DNA of 64,000 nt from Mucilaginibacter sp. SG564 (GTDB lineage Bacteria; Bacteroidota; Bacteroidia; Sphingobacteriales; Sphingobacteriaceae). Within the stretch, counting starts at the first letter, position 1. Each line of letters opens with the position of its first letter. The notes beneath the pieces are model-generated. The model was not told the origin of the DNA and did not search any database. It worked only from the letters and a program-made list of their open reading frames with translations. The translations under genes and the position numbers were made by a program. The stretch spans positions 186,001 to 250,000 of the forward strand of contig NZ_JABGNA010000004.1 of assembly GCF_013149275.1 (NCBI RefSeq), in the 5' to 3' direction. Positions 7,882 through 16,150 of the stretch are shown one piece after another.

Positions 7882-7999
7882 GTGATAAAGTTTAGAAGGC
7901 CTAAAGCTGCATTTTTAATCGTATATAAGCAAATTTTGTTGCATACAACTCCGATCGGCCTCTTTTACCCATCTATGACAAAAGATAAAGTCAGCCGAT

Positions 8000-8007
8000 T
8001 AACTTTG
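8000..8007 (+). promoter_or_regulatory. Candidate -7 element for the ketopantoate-reductase-like gene
   Basis: TAACTTTG matches TAnnTTTG exactly and lies 17 bases before the ATG, which would give a very short leader. No clear -33 element is present. Confidence 0.4.
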
Positions 8008-8024
8008 GCGAAAATTTCTATCTT

Positions 8025-8945
8025 ATGAATCAGTCGATATTTATTGTTGGTAACGGAGCTATCGGAAAAGCTTTAGCTGTTTTTCTGAAACTGCAAGGCA
8101 AAAACGTGGTGATACTCCGCGGAAGCGTGGATGATGGCAGCAGCGTTATTGAAAAAATAGCTGTAGTGCTTGCCGATCAAAGTACATTGGAAGCGGATAT
8201 CGAAATAACCACTTTAAGCCATTATGATAAACTGGATGGCATCGTGGTTTTAACCAATAAATCTTTTGGTAATGGCGATCTGGCCCCGGCACTGAAATCT
8301 AAAATCAACACATCACCTTTGGTTATCCTGCAAAACGGATTGGGCGTGGAGCAGGTATTTACCGATCACGAGTTTCCCGGGGTTTATCGGTGTGTGCTTT
8401 TTGTAACCAGTCAGGTGGGTACGGATGGCCGGGTGAGCTTTAAACCTGCATTCGAGTGTCCTATCGGTGGCATCAGTGGCGATACTACTCCTCTTCATGA
8501 TATTGTTGCTGAACTAAGCACCCCACAGTTCTTGTTTCGTGCCGAAGAAAATATTCAACAGCTGATCTGGAAAAAAGCAATCATCAACAGTGTTTACAAT
8601 TCGGTATGCCCATTGTTAAATATTGATAATGGCATATATCACCGGAATGAGCAGGCGCAGGCGATAGCCCGTGAGGTAGTTATGGAATGTGTACAGATAG
8701 CCCGAGAGACCGGTGTACTGCTGGAACCCAATGAAGTGATGACCAACTTACTGGCTATTAGCAAAGCTTCGGACGGTCAGCTGATATCTACCCTGCAGGA
8801 TATTAACCGCAAACGACCAACAGAAATAGAAACATTGAATTTCGCGATCGTAAAAATTGCTGAAAAGTTTGGCAAAGCGCATTTGGTTGAACGTACAAAG
8901 TTACTTGGTGAGCTTGTTAAGCTGAAATCTGATATCAACCGCTAA
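8025..8945 (+). CDS. Ketopantoate reductase family protein (ApbA/PanE-like)
   Basis: This is a 306-residue NADPH-dependent reductase. The N-terminal Rossmann fold starts SIFIVGNGAIGKALAVFLKL, with the GxGxxG motif at residues 9-14 (GNGAIG). ILQNGLGVEQ is the usual ApbA/PanE segment after the fourth strand. The second, all-helical domain includes IWKKAIINSVYNSVCPLL, in which the Lys of WKK is the expected catalytic Lys. PanE reduces ketopantoate for vitamin B5, but many members of this family have other substrates and this gene has no pan neighbours, so the family name is safer than a gene name. Confidence 0.85.
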   Translation: MNQSIFIVGNGAIGKALAVFLKLQGKNVVILRGSVDDGSSVIEKIAVVLADQSTLEADIEITTLSHYDKLDGIVVLTNKSFGNGDLAPALKSKINTSPLVILQNGLGVEQVFTDHEFPGVYRCVLFVTSQVGTDGRVSFKPAFECPIGGISGDTTPLHDIVAELSTPQFLFRAEENIQQLIWKKAIINSVYNSVCPLLNIDNGIYHRNEQAQAIAREVVMECVQIARETGVLLEPNEVMTNLLAISKASDGQLISTLQDINRKRPTEIETLNFAIVKIAEKFGKAHLVERTKLLGELVKLKSDINR

Positions 8946-9064
8946 ATAATAACTGTTATTGCTGCCACGGGTTGATCTCGTATGGTTTAACAACGAGTGT
9001 TATGGATAATCATCGTCGAACCATAGTGTATAGGAGGACTCTGCCCACAGGTCTCCGACAAGCA

Positions 9065-9086
9065 GTATCTATTACAAAATAGATAC
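9065..9086. promoter_or_regulatory. 22-bp inverted repeat upstream of the DinB-like gene
   Basis: GTATCTATT and AATAGATAC (9-bp perfect arms) are separated by ACAA. It lies 75 bases before the start and could be an operator or a short hairpin in the leader. No regulator gene is adjacent. Confidence 0.4.
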
Positions 9087-9160
9087 CCCCTACATTCTAC
9101 ATAACAATGGAATTTAATAACTTAGTAAAACCAATTATAAACCAATCTTAAAACTATTCA

Positions 9161-9691
9161 ATGATGAAAAAGCTAACCTTTCTGTTTACCTTTATGGTAA
9201 TGGTTTTCGCCTGCACAACGGTATACGCGCAGGCTACAAACGACCAAATAGTTGCCGAATGGCAGCGCGCCAAAAACTACACTAAAGCCTATCTGGATGC
9301 GATGCCCGATGATGGTTACGGCTTAAAACCAACCCCCGAAATGCGGTCGTTTGCCGGGCAAATGCTGCACCTGGCTGATGACAACTATTTTTTCACTTGC
9401 TGGGTAAGCGGCAAAACCAATCCACTCGGAAAAACATCCCTCGAAAAAACAGTTGGCCCCACCAAAGCGGCAACTATTAAAGCAGTAATGGATAGTTATG
9501 ATTTCGCGATCAGTACTATACAGGGTATGACACCGGCACAACTACAGGAAACGATGAAGGTGAGTGGAAAGGAATTTTCCAAATTTATTGTTCTAAATAA
9601 GGGCTTTGAACATCAGACCCATCACCGCGGGCAAGCCACTGTTTACCTGCGCTTAAAAGGCGTAACGCCACCACAGGAAATGCTGTTTTAG
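9161..9691 (+). CDS. DinB-family protein with signal peptide
   Basis: This 176-residue protein has an export signal (MMKKLTFLFTFMVMVFACTT, cut about after YAQ). The mature part is the four-helix DinB/YfiT fold. The opening helix is IVAEWQRAKNYTKAYLDAMP. The usual metal-binding His pattern is met by HLADDNYFF and the closing HQTHHRGQATVYLRLKG. DinB-like proteins are often metal-dependent thiol transferases, or have unknown roles; export of a DinB protein is frequent in Bacteroidota. Two consecutive ATGs at 9161 and 9164 can both serve as start. Confidence 0.85.
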   Translation: MMKKLTFLFTFMVMVFACTTVYAQATNDQIVAEWQRAKNYTKAYLDAMPDDGYGLKPTPEMRSFAGQMLHLADDNYFFTCWVSGKTNPLGKTSLEKTVGPTKAATIKAVMDSYDFAISTIQGMTPAQLQETMKVSGKEFSKFIVLNKGFEHQTHHRGQATVYLRLKGVTPPQEMLF

Positions 9692-9732
9692 AAGAGAAGA
9701 AACAAGAAGTAAGAGTCAAGAATCAGGACATA
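9692..9732. repeat. Stutter repeat after the DinB-like gene
   Basis: Directly after the stop, the words AAGAGAAGAAAC, AAGAAGTAAGAG and TCAAGAATCAGGA follow one another. The same style of word (AGAATCAAGA) recurs at 10884-10970 and at 45710-45841. Confidence 0.5.
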
Positions 9733-9733
9733 C

Positions 9734-9827
9734 AAAATGTCATCCCGAACGGGGTACGAGGAGAGATCTTTACAAGCGACTTCATCGCGCGCAAAAGATC
9801 TCTCACTATCGTTCGAGATGACATTTT
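9734..9827. repeat. GTCAT-type imperfect palindrome, 3' of the DinB-like gene
   Basis: The outer arms AAAATGTCATCCCGAAC and GTTCGAGATGACATTTT pair with one mismatch, and the inner arms AGAGATCTTT and AAAGATCTCT are perfect. It lies between two convergent genes and probably works as a bidirectional end signal, besides being a dispersed repeat of the same style as 4795-4877. Confidence 0.8.
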
Positions 9828-9839
9828 CGGTATAATTCC

Positions 9840-10853
9840 CTACTGGTATTGTATATAAATAGGCGCAGGCTTCAAACTCAAAACCTCTTTGGGGGTAAGC
9901 ATGCGGTGAGGTGCGTTCTTGATATCGTTTTTATAGAATAACTTAAAACCTGTAAACTGCACGGGCTCCTGTGAAATGAAATATTTGTAGGTACCTTTCT
10001 TGAGATCAGGTCCGCCCCAACCATCCATGTCCATAACTACCTGCACTTCGTTGCGTAGTTTTATATCCTTATAATTGGTTACCATGCGTTTGGTAAAGCG
10101 GTGTATCACAAATATTTTGGGTGGCAGATTGTTCTTTTTCACCAATCCACTTAAATAGCCTGTTACATAGTTAATATCATCAGCATCAAAAGTACCTATG
10201 CGTTTGCCCGGTACACTCCCCTCTTTCATGGAAAATTCCGGATCGATGCCCAGGTGAACGTTTGGCATTTTCATATATTTCTCCAACAAAGGCAATTCGG
10301 TTTGTACCGTACTGAAGCCTACCTGAATATCCAGGAACACGATAGCGTTGATCTGTTTGGCCATATCCAGCACTTTATCAATCTCTCTGAAAGGCATCCG
10401 TAAATTATGCAAACCATTTCTGCCGGCATCGGCCTGAGCAGTAACACAAATGTAGTGCAGCGCAGGTACCACTGGTGTAAGGGTATCGGCTTTTTCCCAT
10501 ACTTTCACCTCGCCTTTAAGCTTGGCCAGCATGTCTTTTGGCGCGTATTCGCCCAATACACCCATATTTTTGGAGTACATGTTACCATAGTATGCCACAA
10601 TGCGGCTGAAAGGCAAAATAGCACCAGGCAATGGATATGGTGCTTTTTTCACAGGCCATCTGCCGGTTTGGTCGCCGTTGGCCAGCCGCTTCATCAGCGA
10701 ATCATATTGCAGGGTATCCAGCGTGGTGGCGCTTTTTAACGTGGTGTCTTTATATAAACGCAACGAATTTATCGCGTGAGCTTTATCAAATGAGCCTGCT
10801 AAACAAACAGCCGCGATGGCTAACAATACGAATACCCTGGTAATTATCTTCAA
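9840..10853 (-). CDS. Exported protein of unknown function, TIM-barrel-like
   Basis: This 337-residue protein has a signal peptide (MKIITRVFVLLAIAAVCLAG, ending near HAI). The mature protein shows regular alternation of strands and helices, such as PALHYICVTAQADAGRNG, AIVFLDIQVGF, NVHLGIDPEF and KIFVIHRF. This looks like a beta/alpha barrel, with candidate acidic residues in LDIQVG, GIDPEFSM and VMDMDGWG. I have seen similar conserved hypothetical proteins in bacteria but cannot name a family. It stands alone, convergent with the DinB-like gene. It is likely a periplasmic or surface enzyme. Confidence 0.65.
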   Translation of the reverse strand: MKIITRVFVLLAIAAVCLAGSFDKAHAINSLRLYKDTTLKSATTLDTLQYDSLMKRLANGDQTGRWPVKKAPYPLPGAILPFSRIVAYYGNMYSKNMGVLGEYAPKDMLAKLKGEVKVWEKADTLTPVVPALHYICVTAQADAGRNGLHNLRMPFREIDKVLDMAKQINAIVFLDIQVGFSTVQTELPLLEKYMKMPNVHLGIDPEFSMKEGSVPGKRIGTFDADDINYVTGYLSGLVKKNNLPPKIFVIHRFTKRMVTNYKDIKLRNEVQVVMDMDGWGGPDLKKGTYKYFISQEPVQFTGFKLFYKNDIKNAPHRMLTPKEVLSLKPAPIYIQYQ

Positions 10854-10883
10854 ACTGATATAATTTATTTATGATGTATATGT

Positions 10884-10970
10884 AGAGCCAAGAATTAAGA
10901 AACCCATGAAAACATGCTGACATGATATTAAGCAACAACTTTTCGTGCTTCTTTCTTGATTCCTGCTTCT
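10884..10970. repeat. Stutter palindrome 3' of the hscA-like gene
   Basis: The left half contains AGAGCCAAGAATTAAGAAA and the right half TTTCTTGATTCCTGCTTCT, an imperfect reverse complement. Read on the minus strand it follows the stop of the Hsp70 gene and repeats AGAAGCAGGAATCAAGAAAG with small changes. It is the same word style as 9692-9732. Confidence 0.55.
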
Positions 10971-10983
10971 AATAAAATGTCTA

Positions 10984-12840
10984 TTATTCAATACTCTTAC
11001 CCTTCATGGCGGTGCTGATGGCCTGATCCATCAGGCGCTCGGCAAATGGCCGGGTAAATTCATTGATCTCGTCAATACGTTTCAGGATCAGGTCCTTATC
11101 ACCAGACGTCAGCGATTCTCTCAGGGCCACCAGGTGTTTGTGTGTTTCGGCAGATTCTGTAACCGTAACGTAATCGCCGTTCTTTTGCAAAAAGCGTTCC
11201 ACAGTGTATAGCATCTGCTCGCCCTCGGTACGGGCTTCTATCAACATACGCTGGCTCACATCGTCTTTAGCGTGGGTTATACTGTCCATCAACATTTGCT
11301 CCACCTGCTCATCGGTAATGCCGTAAGTAGGTTTTACTTCGATCTCCTGTTTTACGCCCGAACGCAGTTCAATAGCCTGTATGGTGAGTATGCCATCGGC
11401 ATTCAGTAAAAAGTTGATATCTACCTTCGGGAAGCCTGCTGGCATAGATGGGATACCTTTGAGATTAAACTCAGCCAGTTTCCGGTTCTCTTTGATCAGG
11501 TCTCGCTCTCCCTGGTAAACGGCTATCTTCATATTCACCTGCCCGTCGATGGATGTAGTATATTGACGACCACCTTTAGTTGGTACTTTAGAGTTACGGG
11601 GGATGATCACATCCATCAGGCCGCCCATGGTTTCGATACCTAAAGACAGCGGGGTAACATCCAGCAATAAAATATCTTTACGGTTACCGGCCAAAATATC
11701 GGCCTGTATAGCGGCGCCAAGCGCTACTACTTCGTCCGGATTCAATTCGGCATGCACCTCGCGGCCAAAAAATTCGGCCACCATTTTTTTAACCAGCGCG
11801 GTACGGGTAGATCCACCAACCATCACCACTTCATCTATCTCTTTGATGGTTAGTTTAGCATCTTTCAATGCATTCTGGCAGGCGGTAATAGTTTGCTGCA
11901 CTTTAGGCGCAATCAGTTCCTCAAACATAGTACGATCAAGCGTGCACCAAATCTCCCCTATTTTATCATTAAACAGGCTTTGGTGCGCAAAGGATTTTTT
12001 AGCTTCCTCGGCTTTTAAACGTAACTGCTGCGCCAGCTCGTTATTGGCAACAACATCGGCTTTGTTCAGCTGGTTCTTTTCTATCCAGTAATCAACAATC
12101 AGGCGGTCAAAATCGTCACCTCCTAAAAAAGTATCGCCATTGGTAGCCAGCACTTCAAAAATGCCATTCTGTATTTGCAGTATGGATACATCAAAAGTAC
12201 CACCACCTAAATCATATACAGCAATGGTTTTGGTTTCCTCCGGATTTAAGCCGATACCATAGGCCAGACTCGCGGCTGTTGGCTCGTTCACGATGCGCAA
12301 TACATCCAATCCGGCCAGTTTACCGGCATCACGGGTAGCCTGGCGCTGCGAATCGTTAAAATAGGCCGGCACGGTGATCACCGCACGGTTTACCGGTGTC
12401 TTTAGCGCATGTTCGGCGCGGGCTTTTAATTCTTTTAATATCAGGGCCGATAATTCTATCGGTGTATAAAATTTATCGCCAACCTTAATTTTTACCAGGC
12501 TTTCGGTATCGTCATCGATAACCTTGTACGAGAAAAAATCCTTATAATTTTCAATATCATGATAACTGCGGCCGAGCAGGCGTTTTACCGAGAAAACGGT
12601 ATTCTGCGGATCGGTGATCAGAAACTCTTTGGCTTCATTACCCACCAAAACATCGCCGCTTGGCCCAAAATGCACTACAGATGGCACCAACACACCTTTA
12701 CCAGTATCATTGATAACCAACGGATTTTTATCGGGGTTGATGAACGCCACTAAGGAATTGGTGGTACCCAGATCGATACCCACAATAATATCTTCTTTTT
12801 GTATGGAACCCGTTGCCAGGTTGATAGAAACTTTAGCCAT
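10984..12840 (-). CDS. hscA: Hsp70-family chaperone, HscA-like
   Basis: This 618-residue Hsp70 folds or transfers clients in an ATP-driven cycle. Nucleotide-binding motifs are present: [17 protein letters not shown] near the start, [44 protein letters not shown] and VMVGGSTRT. The substrate domain has [16 protein letters not shown]. The N-terminal extension ([14 protein letters not shown]), PSVVHF, the [13 protein letters not shown] segment and the lack of an acidic C-terminal tail point to HscA, the Fe-S cluster transfer Hsp70, rather than DnaK. No hscB or isc gene is nearby. The frame extends to a TTG at 12849, but the ATG at 12840 is the better start. Confidence 0.85.
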   Translation of the reverse strand: MAKVSINLATGSIQKEDIIVGIDLGTTNSLVAFINPDKNPLVINDTGKGVLVPSVVHFGPSGDVLVGNEAKEFLITDPQNTVFSVKRLLGRSYHDIENYKDFFSYKVIDDDTESLVKIKVGDKFYTPIELSALILKELKARAEHALKTPVNRAVITVPAYFNDSQRQATRDAGKLAGLDVLRIVNEPTAASLAYGIGLNPEETKTIAVYDLGGGTFDVSILQIQNGIFEVLATNGDTFLGGDDFDRLIVDYWIEKNQLNKADVVANNELAQQLRLKAEEAKKSFAHQSLFNDKIGEIWCTLDRTMFEELIAPKVQQTITACQNALKDAKLTIKEIDEVVMVGGSTRTALVKKMVAEFFGREVHAELNPDEVVALGAAIQADILAGNRKDILLLDVTPLSLGIETMGGLMDVIIPRNSKVPTKGGRQYTTSIDGQVNMKIAVYQGERDLIKENRKLAEFNLKGIPSMPAGFPKVDINFLLNADGILTIQAIELRSGVKQEIEVKPTYGITDEQVEQMLMDSITHAKDDVSQRMLIEARTEGEQMLYTVERFLQKNGDYVTVTESAETHKHLVALRESLTSGDKDLILKRIDEINEFTRPFAERLMDQAISTAMKGKSIE

Positions 12841-12860
12841 GGTAGTCAATTAACAAGCCG

Positions 12861-12868
12861 CAAATGTA
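12861..12868 (-). promoter_or_regulatory. Candidate -7 element for the hscA-like gene
   Basis: On the minus strand TACATTTG matches TAnnTTTG exactly, 20 bases before the ATG. No -33 TTG is seen. Confidence 0.4.
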
Positions 12869-12912
12869 CTTAGTTTTGGGCGATGATGTGTCTTTTGAAT
12901 GTGTAATTTTGT

Positions 12913-12984
12913 CTGAATCAGAATTTACAGAATTTTTTAATTAACAGAATTAAAGGAAATTTAATTCTGGAAATTCTGATTCAG
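12913..12984. repeat. Nested stutter palindrome 3' of the UMF1-type MFS gene
   Basis: The outer arms are 22 bp each (12913-12934 and 12963-12984) with one mismatch, built from the words CTGAATCAGAATT and ACAGAATT. Inside, CAGAATTAAA and TTTAATTCTG form a second perfect hairpin. The repeat starts six bases past the stop of the MFS gene on the minus strand. Confidence 0.8.
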
Positions 12985-12989
12985 AACAT

Positions 12990-14309
12990 CTACACCGCTA
13001 CAGACTCCGTCGATCTTACCCTCCCCTCCAGTACGATCAGCGATACCAGCAGGATCAACCCCATGGCAAAAAAGCCGTCGAGCATCAGTGCCGAGTCGCG
13101 CATTTCATGGGTCACAGATTCTACAAAACCGAATGCGAACAGGCCTACTACGATAGACAGCTTTTCGGTAACATCATAAAAGCTAAAATAAGACGCCGTA
13201 TCAGGGATGTTTGCTGGAATATATTTAGAAAAAGTTGATCGTGATAATGATTGTACGCCCCCCATAACCAGTCCCACCACTACCGCGGCAGCATAAAACT
13301 GGTGCGCGTTGGCCACAAAATAAACACTACCACATATCAGGCACCAGATACCTACTATGCCTGCCAGCACCTTGGTGTTGCCGTATTTAGCAGATAATTT
13401 CGCGGTTATAGCAGCGCCGATGATCGCTACTATTTGTATCAACAAAATAATAACGATCAGGTCTTCTTCAGGCATCTTGAGTTCTTTGGCCCCGAAATTG
13501 GCGGCCACCAGTAAAATGGTTTGCACTCCTACCGAATAAAAGAAAAAGGCAGGCAGAAACCGTTTTAATAAAGGCAGCTGTTTTACTTTTCGCCAAACTT
13601 TGCCCAGCTCTTTAAAGCCGCCGGTTAATACATTATATTCATGCGAACCTGAATTCGGCTGTCCTTTAGGCAGCATATAAAAGGCAATGAACGAAAAACC
13701 TATCCACCAGATACCTACAATCAGGAACGACAAACGTGCCGCCACATCATCGGTAATGCCAAACGTTTTGGGCGATAATACAAACACGAAGCAAAGCACC
13801 TGTACTACAATGCTACCGGCGAAGCCATAAATAAAACCTTTTGCACTCACGGCGTCCTGCTGATCGAGCGTGGCTATTTGCGGCAGGTACGAATTATAAA
13901 ACACAAATCCACCACAATAACCTATAGATGCCAAACCATAACAAATCATGCTAAACGTAAAAGTATGCATGGTAAAAAAGAACATACCCGCACAGGCCAG
14001 GCTCCCCATCCAGGTAAACAACTGCATGTATAGCTTTTTATGCCCCTTATAATCGGCAATGGAGGTAAGTATCGGCAACAGGAATACGATAATGAGATAT
14101 GACAAACCCAGCACATAAGTTGATAGCACCGTATTAATATACCTATGGCCAAAAAAGGTAACCATGCCACCCGGATTGTTATCCTGCGTAATAGCCACGT
14201 AATATGCCGGGAATATAGTTGACAGGATCACCATGTTATAAGCCTGGTTGGCCCAATCAAACATGGCCCAGGCCCAGATGGTTTTTTTATTGTTTTTTAC
14301 TGCTTCCAC
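12990..14309 (-). CDS. MFS transporter, UMF1 family
   Basis: This is a roughly 439-residue inner-membrane protein with about 12 hydrophobic segments. The opening KKTIWAWAMFDWANQAYNMV is characteristic of UMF1-type (YxiO-like) MFS proteins. The end is YFSFYDVTEKLSIVVGLFAF followed by two further helices. The transported substrate is unknown. The open frame reaches an ATG at 14375, but the first 22 codons (MVSYRHPINSINQSHNQPIN..) are simply translation of the palindromic repeat at 14314-14407. I therefore place the start at the GTG at 14309 (VEAVKNNKKT). The SDR gene upstream is on the same strand, separated by that repeat. Confidence 0.82.
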   Translation of the reverse strand: MEAVKNNKKTIWAWAMFDWANQAYNMVILSTIFPAYYVAITQDNNPGGMVTFFGHRYINTVLSTYVLGLSYLIIVFLLPILTSIADYKGHKKLYMQLFTWMGSLACAGMFFFTMHTFTFSMICYGLASIGYCGGFVFYNSYLPQIATLDQQDAVSAKGFIYGFAGSIVVQVLCFVFVLSPKTFGITDDVAARLSFLIVGIWWIGFSFIAFYMLPKGQPNSGSHEYNVLTGGFKELGKVWRKVKQLPLLKRFLPAFFFYSVGVQTILLVAANFGAKELKMPEEDLIVIILLIQIVAIIGAAITAKLSAKYGNTKVLAGIVGIWCLICGSVYFVANAHQFYAAAVVVGLVMGGVQSLSRSTFSKYIPANIPDTASYFSFYDVTEKLSIVVGLFAFGFVESVTHEMRDSALMLDGFFAMGLILLVSLIVLEGRVRSTESVAV

Positions 14310-14313
14310 AATG

Positions 14314-14407
14314 AAGTTGATTGGTTGATTATGTGATTGGTTGATTGAGTTAATTGGATGCCGGTAACTAACCATTCACTTAATCAACTCAATCAACCAA
14401 TCAACTT
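14314..14407. repeat. Stutter palindrome between the SDR and MFS genes
   Basis: The left half repeats TTGATTGGTTGATT and GTGATTGGTTGATTGAG, and the right half carries the reverse complement (AATCAACTCAATCAACCAAT). The right end reaches the stop codon of the SDR gene and the left end lies a few bases before the start of the MFS gene. It is located between two same-strand genes, so it may attenuate or process a joint mRNA. Confidence 0.85.
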
Positions 14408-15216
14408 TACTTTATTCCGTAATGATCATTCATCAATTTTACAAATAACGAGCCCGGCAATATGGCTTTAAGCGTAGGTACAATGGTTTGCCCCAATGCC
14501 CCTACCAGGTAGTTATGCGCCGGTTTTGATTTGGCTACAATTTTACAAACCTGGTCAGCCACTTTGCTGGCTTCGCCGCCAATGCTTTCGTCTTTTTCCA
14601 TACTGGCTACCGCTGCTTCAAACTCTTTTTTCAGTTGCTCGTTAGCTAATGTAAAAGGCACCTTTTCACGACTGCCGGTAAAATCGGTTTTAAAATCGCC
14701 TGGATTTACTACTGCAACTTTAACGCCTGTATTTTGCAGTTCCATACGCAAGCTTTGCGAGTATCCTTCAATAGCAAATTTTGAAGCAGCGTACAGTCCC
14801 TGGTAAGGCAATCCAAACAAGCCAGCCAATGAGCTGATGTTGATAACCAAACCTTGTTTCTTTTCGATCATACCGGGCAGCACAGCGCTGTTTACCCGCA
14901 CCACCCCAAAAAAGTTTACCTCAAATTGCTTTTTGGCATCTTCAACCCGCACGGTATATAGGGGTGCAGCTATTCCATTACCAGCGTTATTCACTACCAC
15001 ATCAATACGCCCTTCGGCTTTGATAATTTTTTCAATCCCTGCGCTAACAGATGCATCATCGGTAACATCAAGCTGCAGCGGAGTAAACGGTACATCTTTA
15101 ATACGGTTTATATCGCGGCTGGTGCCATATACTGTATGTCCCTGAGCTGATAGTGCGTTGGCCGTAGCTAAGCCTAAACCAGATGATGCTCCGGTTACAA
15201 GTATTACTTTTTTCAT
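14407..15216 (-). CDS. SDR-family oxidoreductase
   Basis: This 269-residue NAD(P)-dependent dehydrogenase has the classical short-chain fold. Visible motifs are TGASSGLG for cofactor binding (about 7-14), NNAG (about 81-84), a catalytic Ser in VINISSLAG, and the YxxxK pair in YAASKFAIEG. The N-terminus KKVILVTGASSGLGLATANA, with Arg in SRDINR after the second strand, suggests NADPH. The C-terminal part is the KDESIGGEASKVADQVCKIV type often seen in SDRs annotated as oxidoreductases of unknown substrate. It stands first in a possible two-gene unit with the UMF1 protein, split by a palindrome. Confidence 0.88.
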   Translation of the reverse strand: MKKVILVTGASSGLGLATANALSAQGHTVYGTSRDINRIKDVPFTPLQLDVTDDASVSAGIEKIIKAEGRIDVVVNNAGNGIAAPLYTVRVEDAKKQFEVNFFGVVRVNSAVLPGMIEKKQGLVINISSLAGLFGLPYQGLYAASKFAIEGYSQSLRMELQNTGVKVAVVNPGDFKTDFTGSREKVPFTLANEQLKKEFEAAVASMEKDESIGGEASKVADQVCKIVAKSKPAHNYLVGALGQTIVPTLKAILPGSLFVKLMNDHYGIK

Positions 15217-15442
15217 TTTTGTTGGTGTGGGTTGATATAGTGTTTTAAGTGTTTAAATATCGGGTAAAACGTTAAATTATCAATAGGGTAAAAATGCCGG
15301 CCGTAAAGTTAGTATAAAAGCCGCATAAACTTAAAGCTAAACTATACCCAAATAAGGTGATTTATACCTATCTCTAATCCATTTATTCTGACGCAGCTCA
15401 CTCTTTTTTTTAACAAAATTTCCTTATTTTAAATATATACTC

Positions 15443-15450
15443 TACCTTTA
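15443..15450 (+). promoter_or_regulatory. Candidate -7 element for the FadR-type regulator gene
   Basis: TACCTTTA is one base away from TAnnTTTG and ends two bases before the putative operator at 15452, so a repressor bound there would cover the transcription start. Confidence 0.35.
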
Positions 15451-15451
15451 T

Positions 15452-15469
15452 CATCAGATGATATGATGA
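15452..15469 (+). promoter_or_regulatory. Putative operator, copy 1 (over the regulator start codon)
   Basis: CATCAGATGATATGATGA, an 18-base sequence, covers the first ATG codons of the FadR-type regulator. The identical 18 bases recur at 16133-16150 over the start of the next gene. It has internal dyad symmetry (TCATC..GATGA), as expected for a GntR-family operator. Confidence 0.6.
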
Positions 15470-16116
15470 TGACCGTTATACATAAAAGATCACTTGCCGA
15501 GGAAGTTGCTGATCAATTGCGAAAAGCTATTGCCGAAGGAAAGTACAAAACAGGTGAACAGCTGCCTATCGAACCCGAACTGATGAAGCAGTTTGGCGTC
15601 GGGCGGTCATCCGTACGCGAGGCTATCCGTATTCTGGCCAATTCAGGTTTACTGCGGGTACAGCAGGGCGTGGGTACTTTTATAGAAGCTCCGGCCGGCA
15701 TCAACGAGCCCTTTCATCAGCGTTTAAAACGTGCCGATGCACATGACCTTGACGAGGTGAGGCAGTTGCTTGAAATGAAGATAGCCGAAAAAGCCGCCGC
15801 CAACCGCACCGAAAAAGACTTGGAAAACATCAAGGCAAAATTGGATAAACGTACGGCTATGGCTTACGGCGGAACCATGGAGGAATGTATCAATGCCGAT
15901 ATCGAGTTCCACATGAGTATTGCGGAAGCGGCGCGTAACCCCATCCTGGCCGATCTGTACCAATCATTTTGCATCCAGCTCAAAGGCTGGTTTTTGAAAC
16001 TATATCCCGATACTACCATATTCCAGGATACGCTTCACGAAGAACTTTATGAAAGCATCAAAAACCGCGATGAGAAAAAAGCGTGGAATTGTATCACCCA
16101 AATAATCATGAGATAA
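15463..16116 (+). CDS. FadR-subfamily GntR transcriptional regulator
   Basis: This 217-residue DNA-binding repressor has a winged HTH at residues 8-70 (SLAEEVADQLRKAIAEGKYK, LMKQFGVGRSSVREAIRILA, GLLRVQQGVGTF) and an FCD effector domain after about residue 85. FCD metal ligands appear in ADIEFHMSIAEAARNP and in LHEELYESI. The protein ends at IIMR, so the last His usual in FCD domains is missing. Three consecutive ATGs open the frame. The MFS transporter gene begins 27 bases after its stop and carries the same 18-base sequence, so the regulator very likely controls itself and that transporter. Confidence 0.88.
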   Translation: MMMTVIHKRSLAEEVADQLRKAIAEGKYKTGEQLPIEPELMKQFGVGRSSVREAIRILANSGLLRVQQGVGTFIEAPAGINEPFHQRLKRADAHDLDEVRQLLEMKIAEKAAANRTEKDLENIKAKLDKRTAMAYGGTMEECINADIEFHMSIAEAARNPILADLYQSFCIQLKGWFLKLYPDTTIFQDTLHEELYESIKNRDEKKAWNCITQIIMR

Positions 16117-16132
16117 TTTTTTTACTATATAA

Positions 16133-16150
16133 CATCAGATGATATGATGA
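16133..16150 (+). promoter_or_regulatory. Putative operator, copy 2 (over the transporter start codon)
   Basis: This is an exact second copy of CATCAGATGATATGATGA, again overlapping the ATG of the gene that follows. The position relative to the start codon is the same as in copy 1, which argues for a shared role and against chance. Confidence 0.6.

Noticed and set aside
11603..12091. 162-codon plus-strand frame inside the hscA-like gene
   Set aside because: Antisense to strongly conserved Hsp70 motifs; Ser-rich shadow translation.
16081..16130. Frameshift at the end of the FadR-type regulator
   Set aside because: A shifted frame would give a His-containing tail (..NNHEIIFLLYN), but the existing stop is close to the normal family length, and one window cannot separate a real short end from an error.
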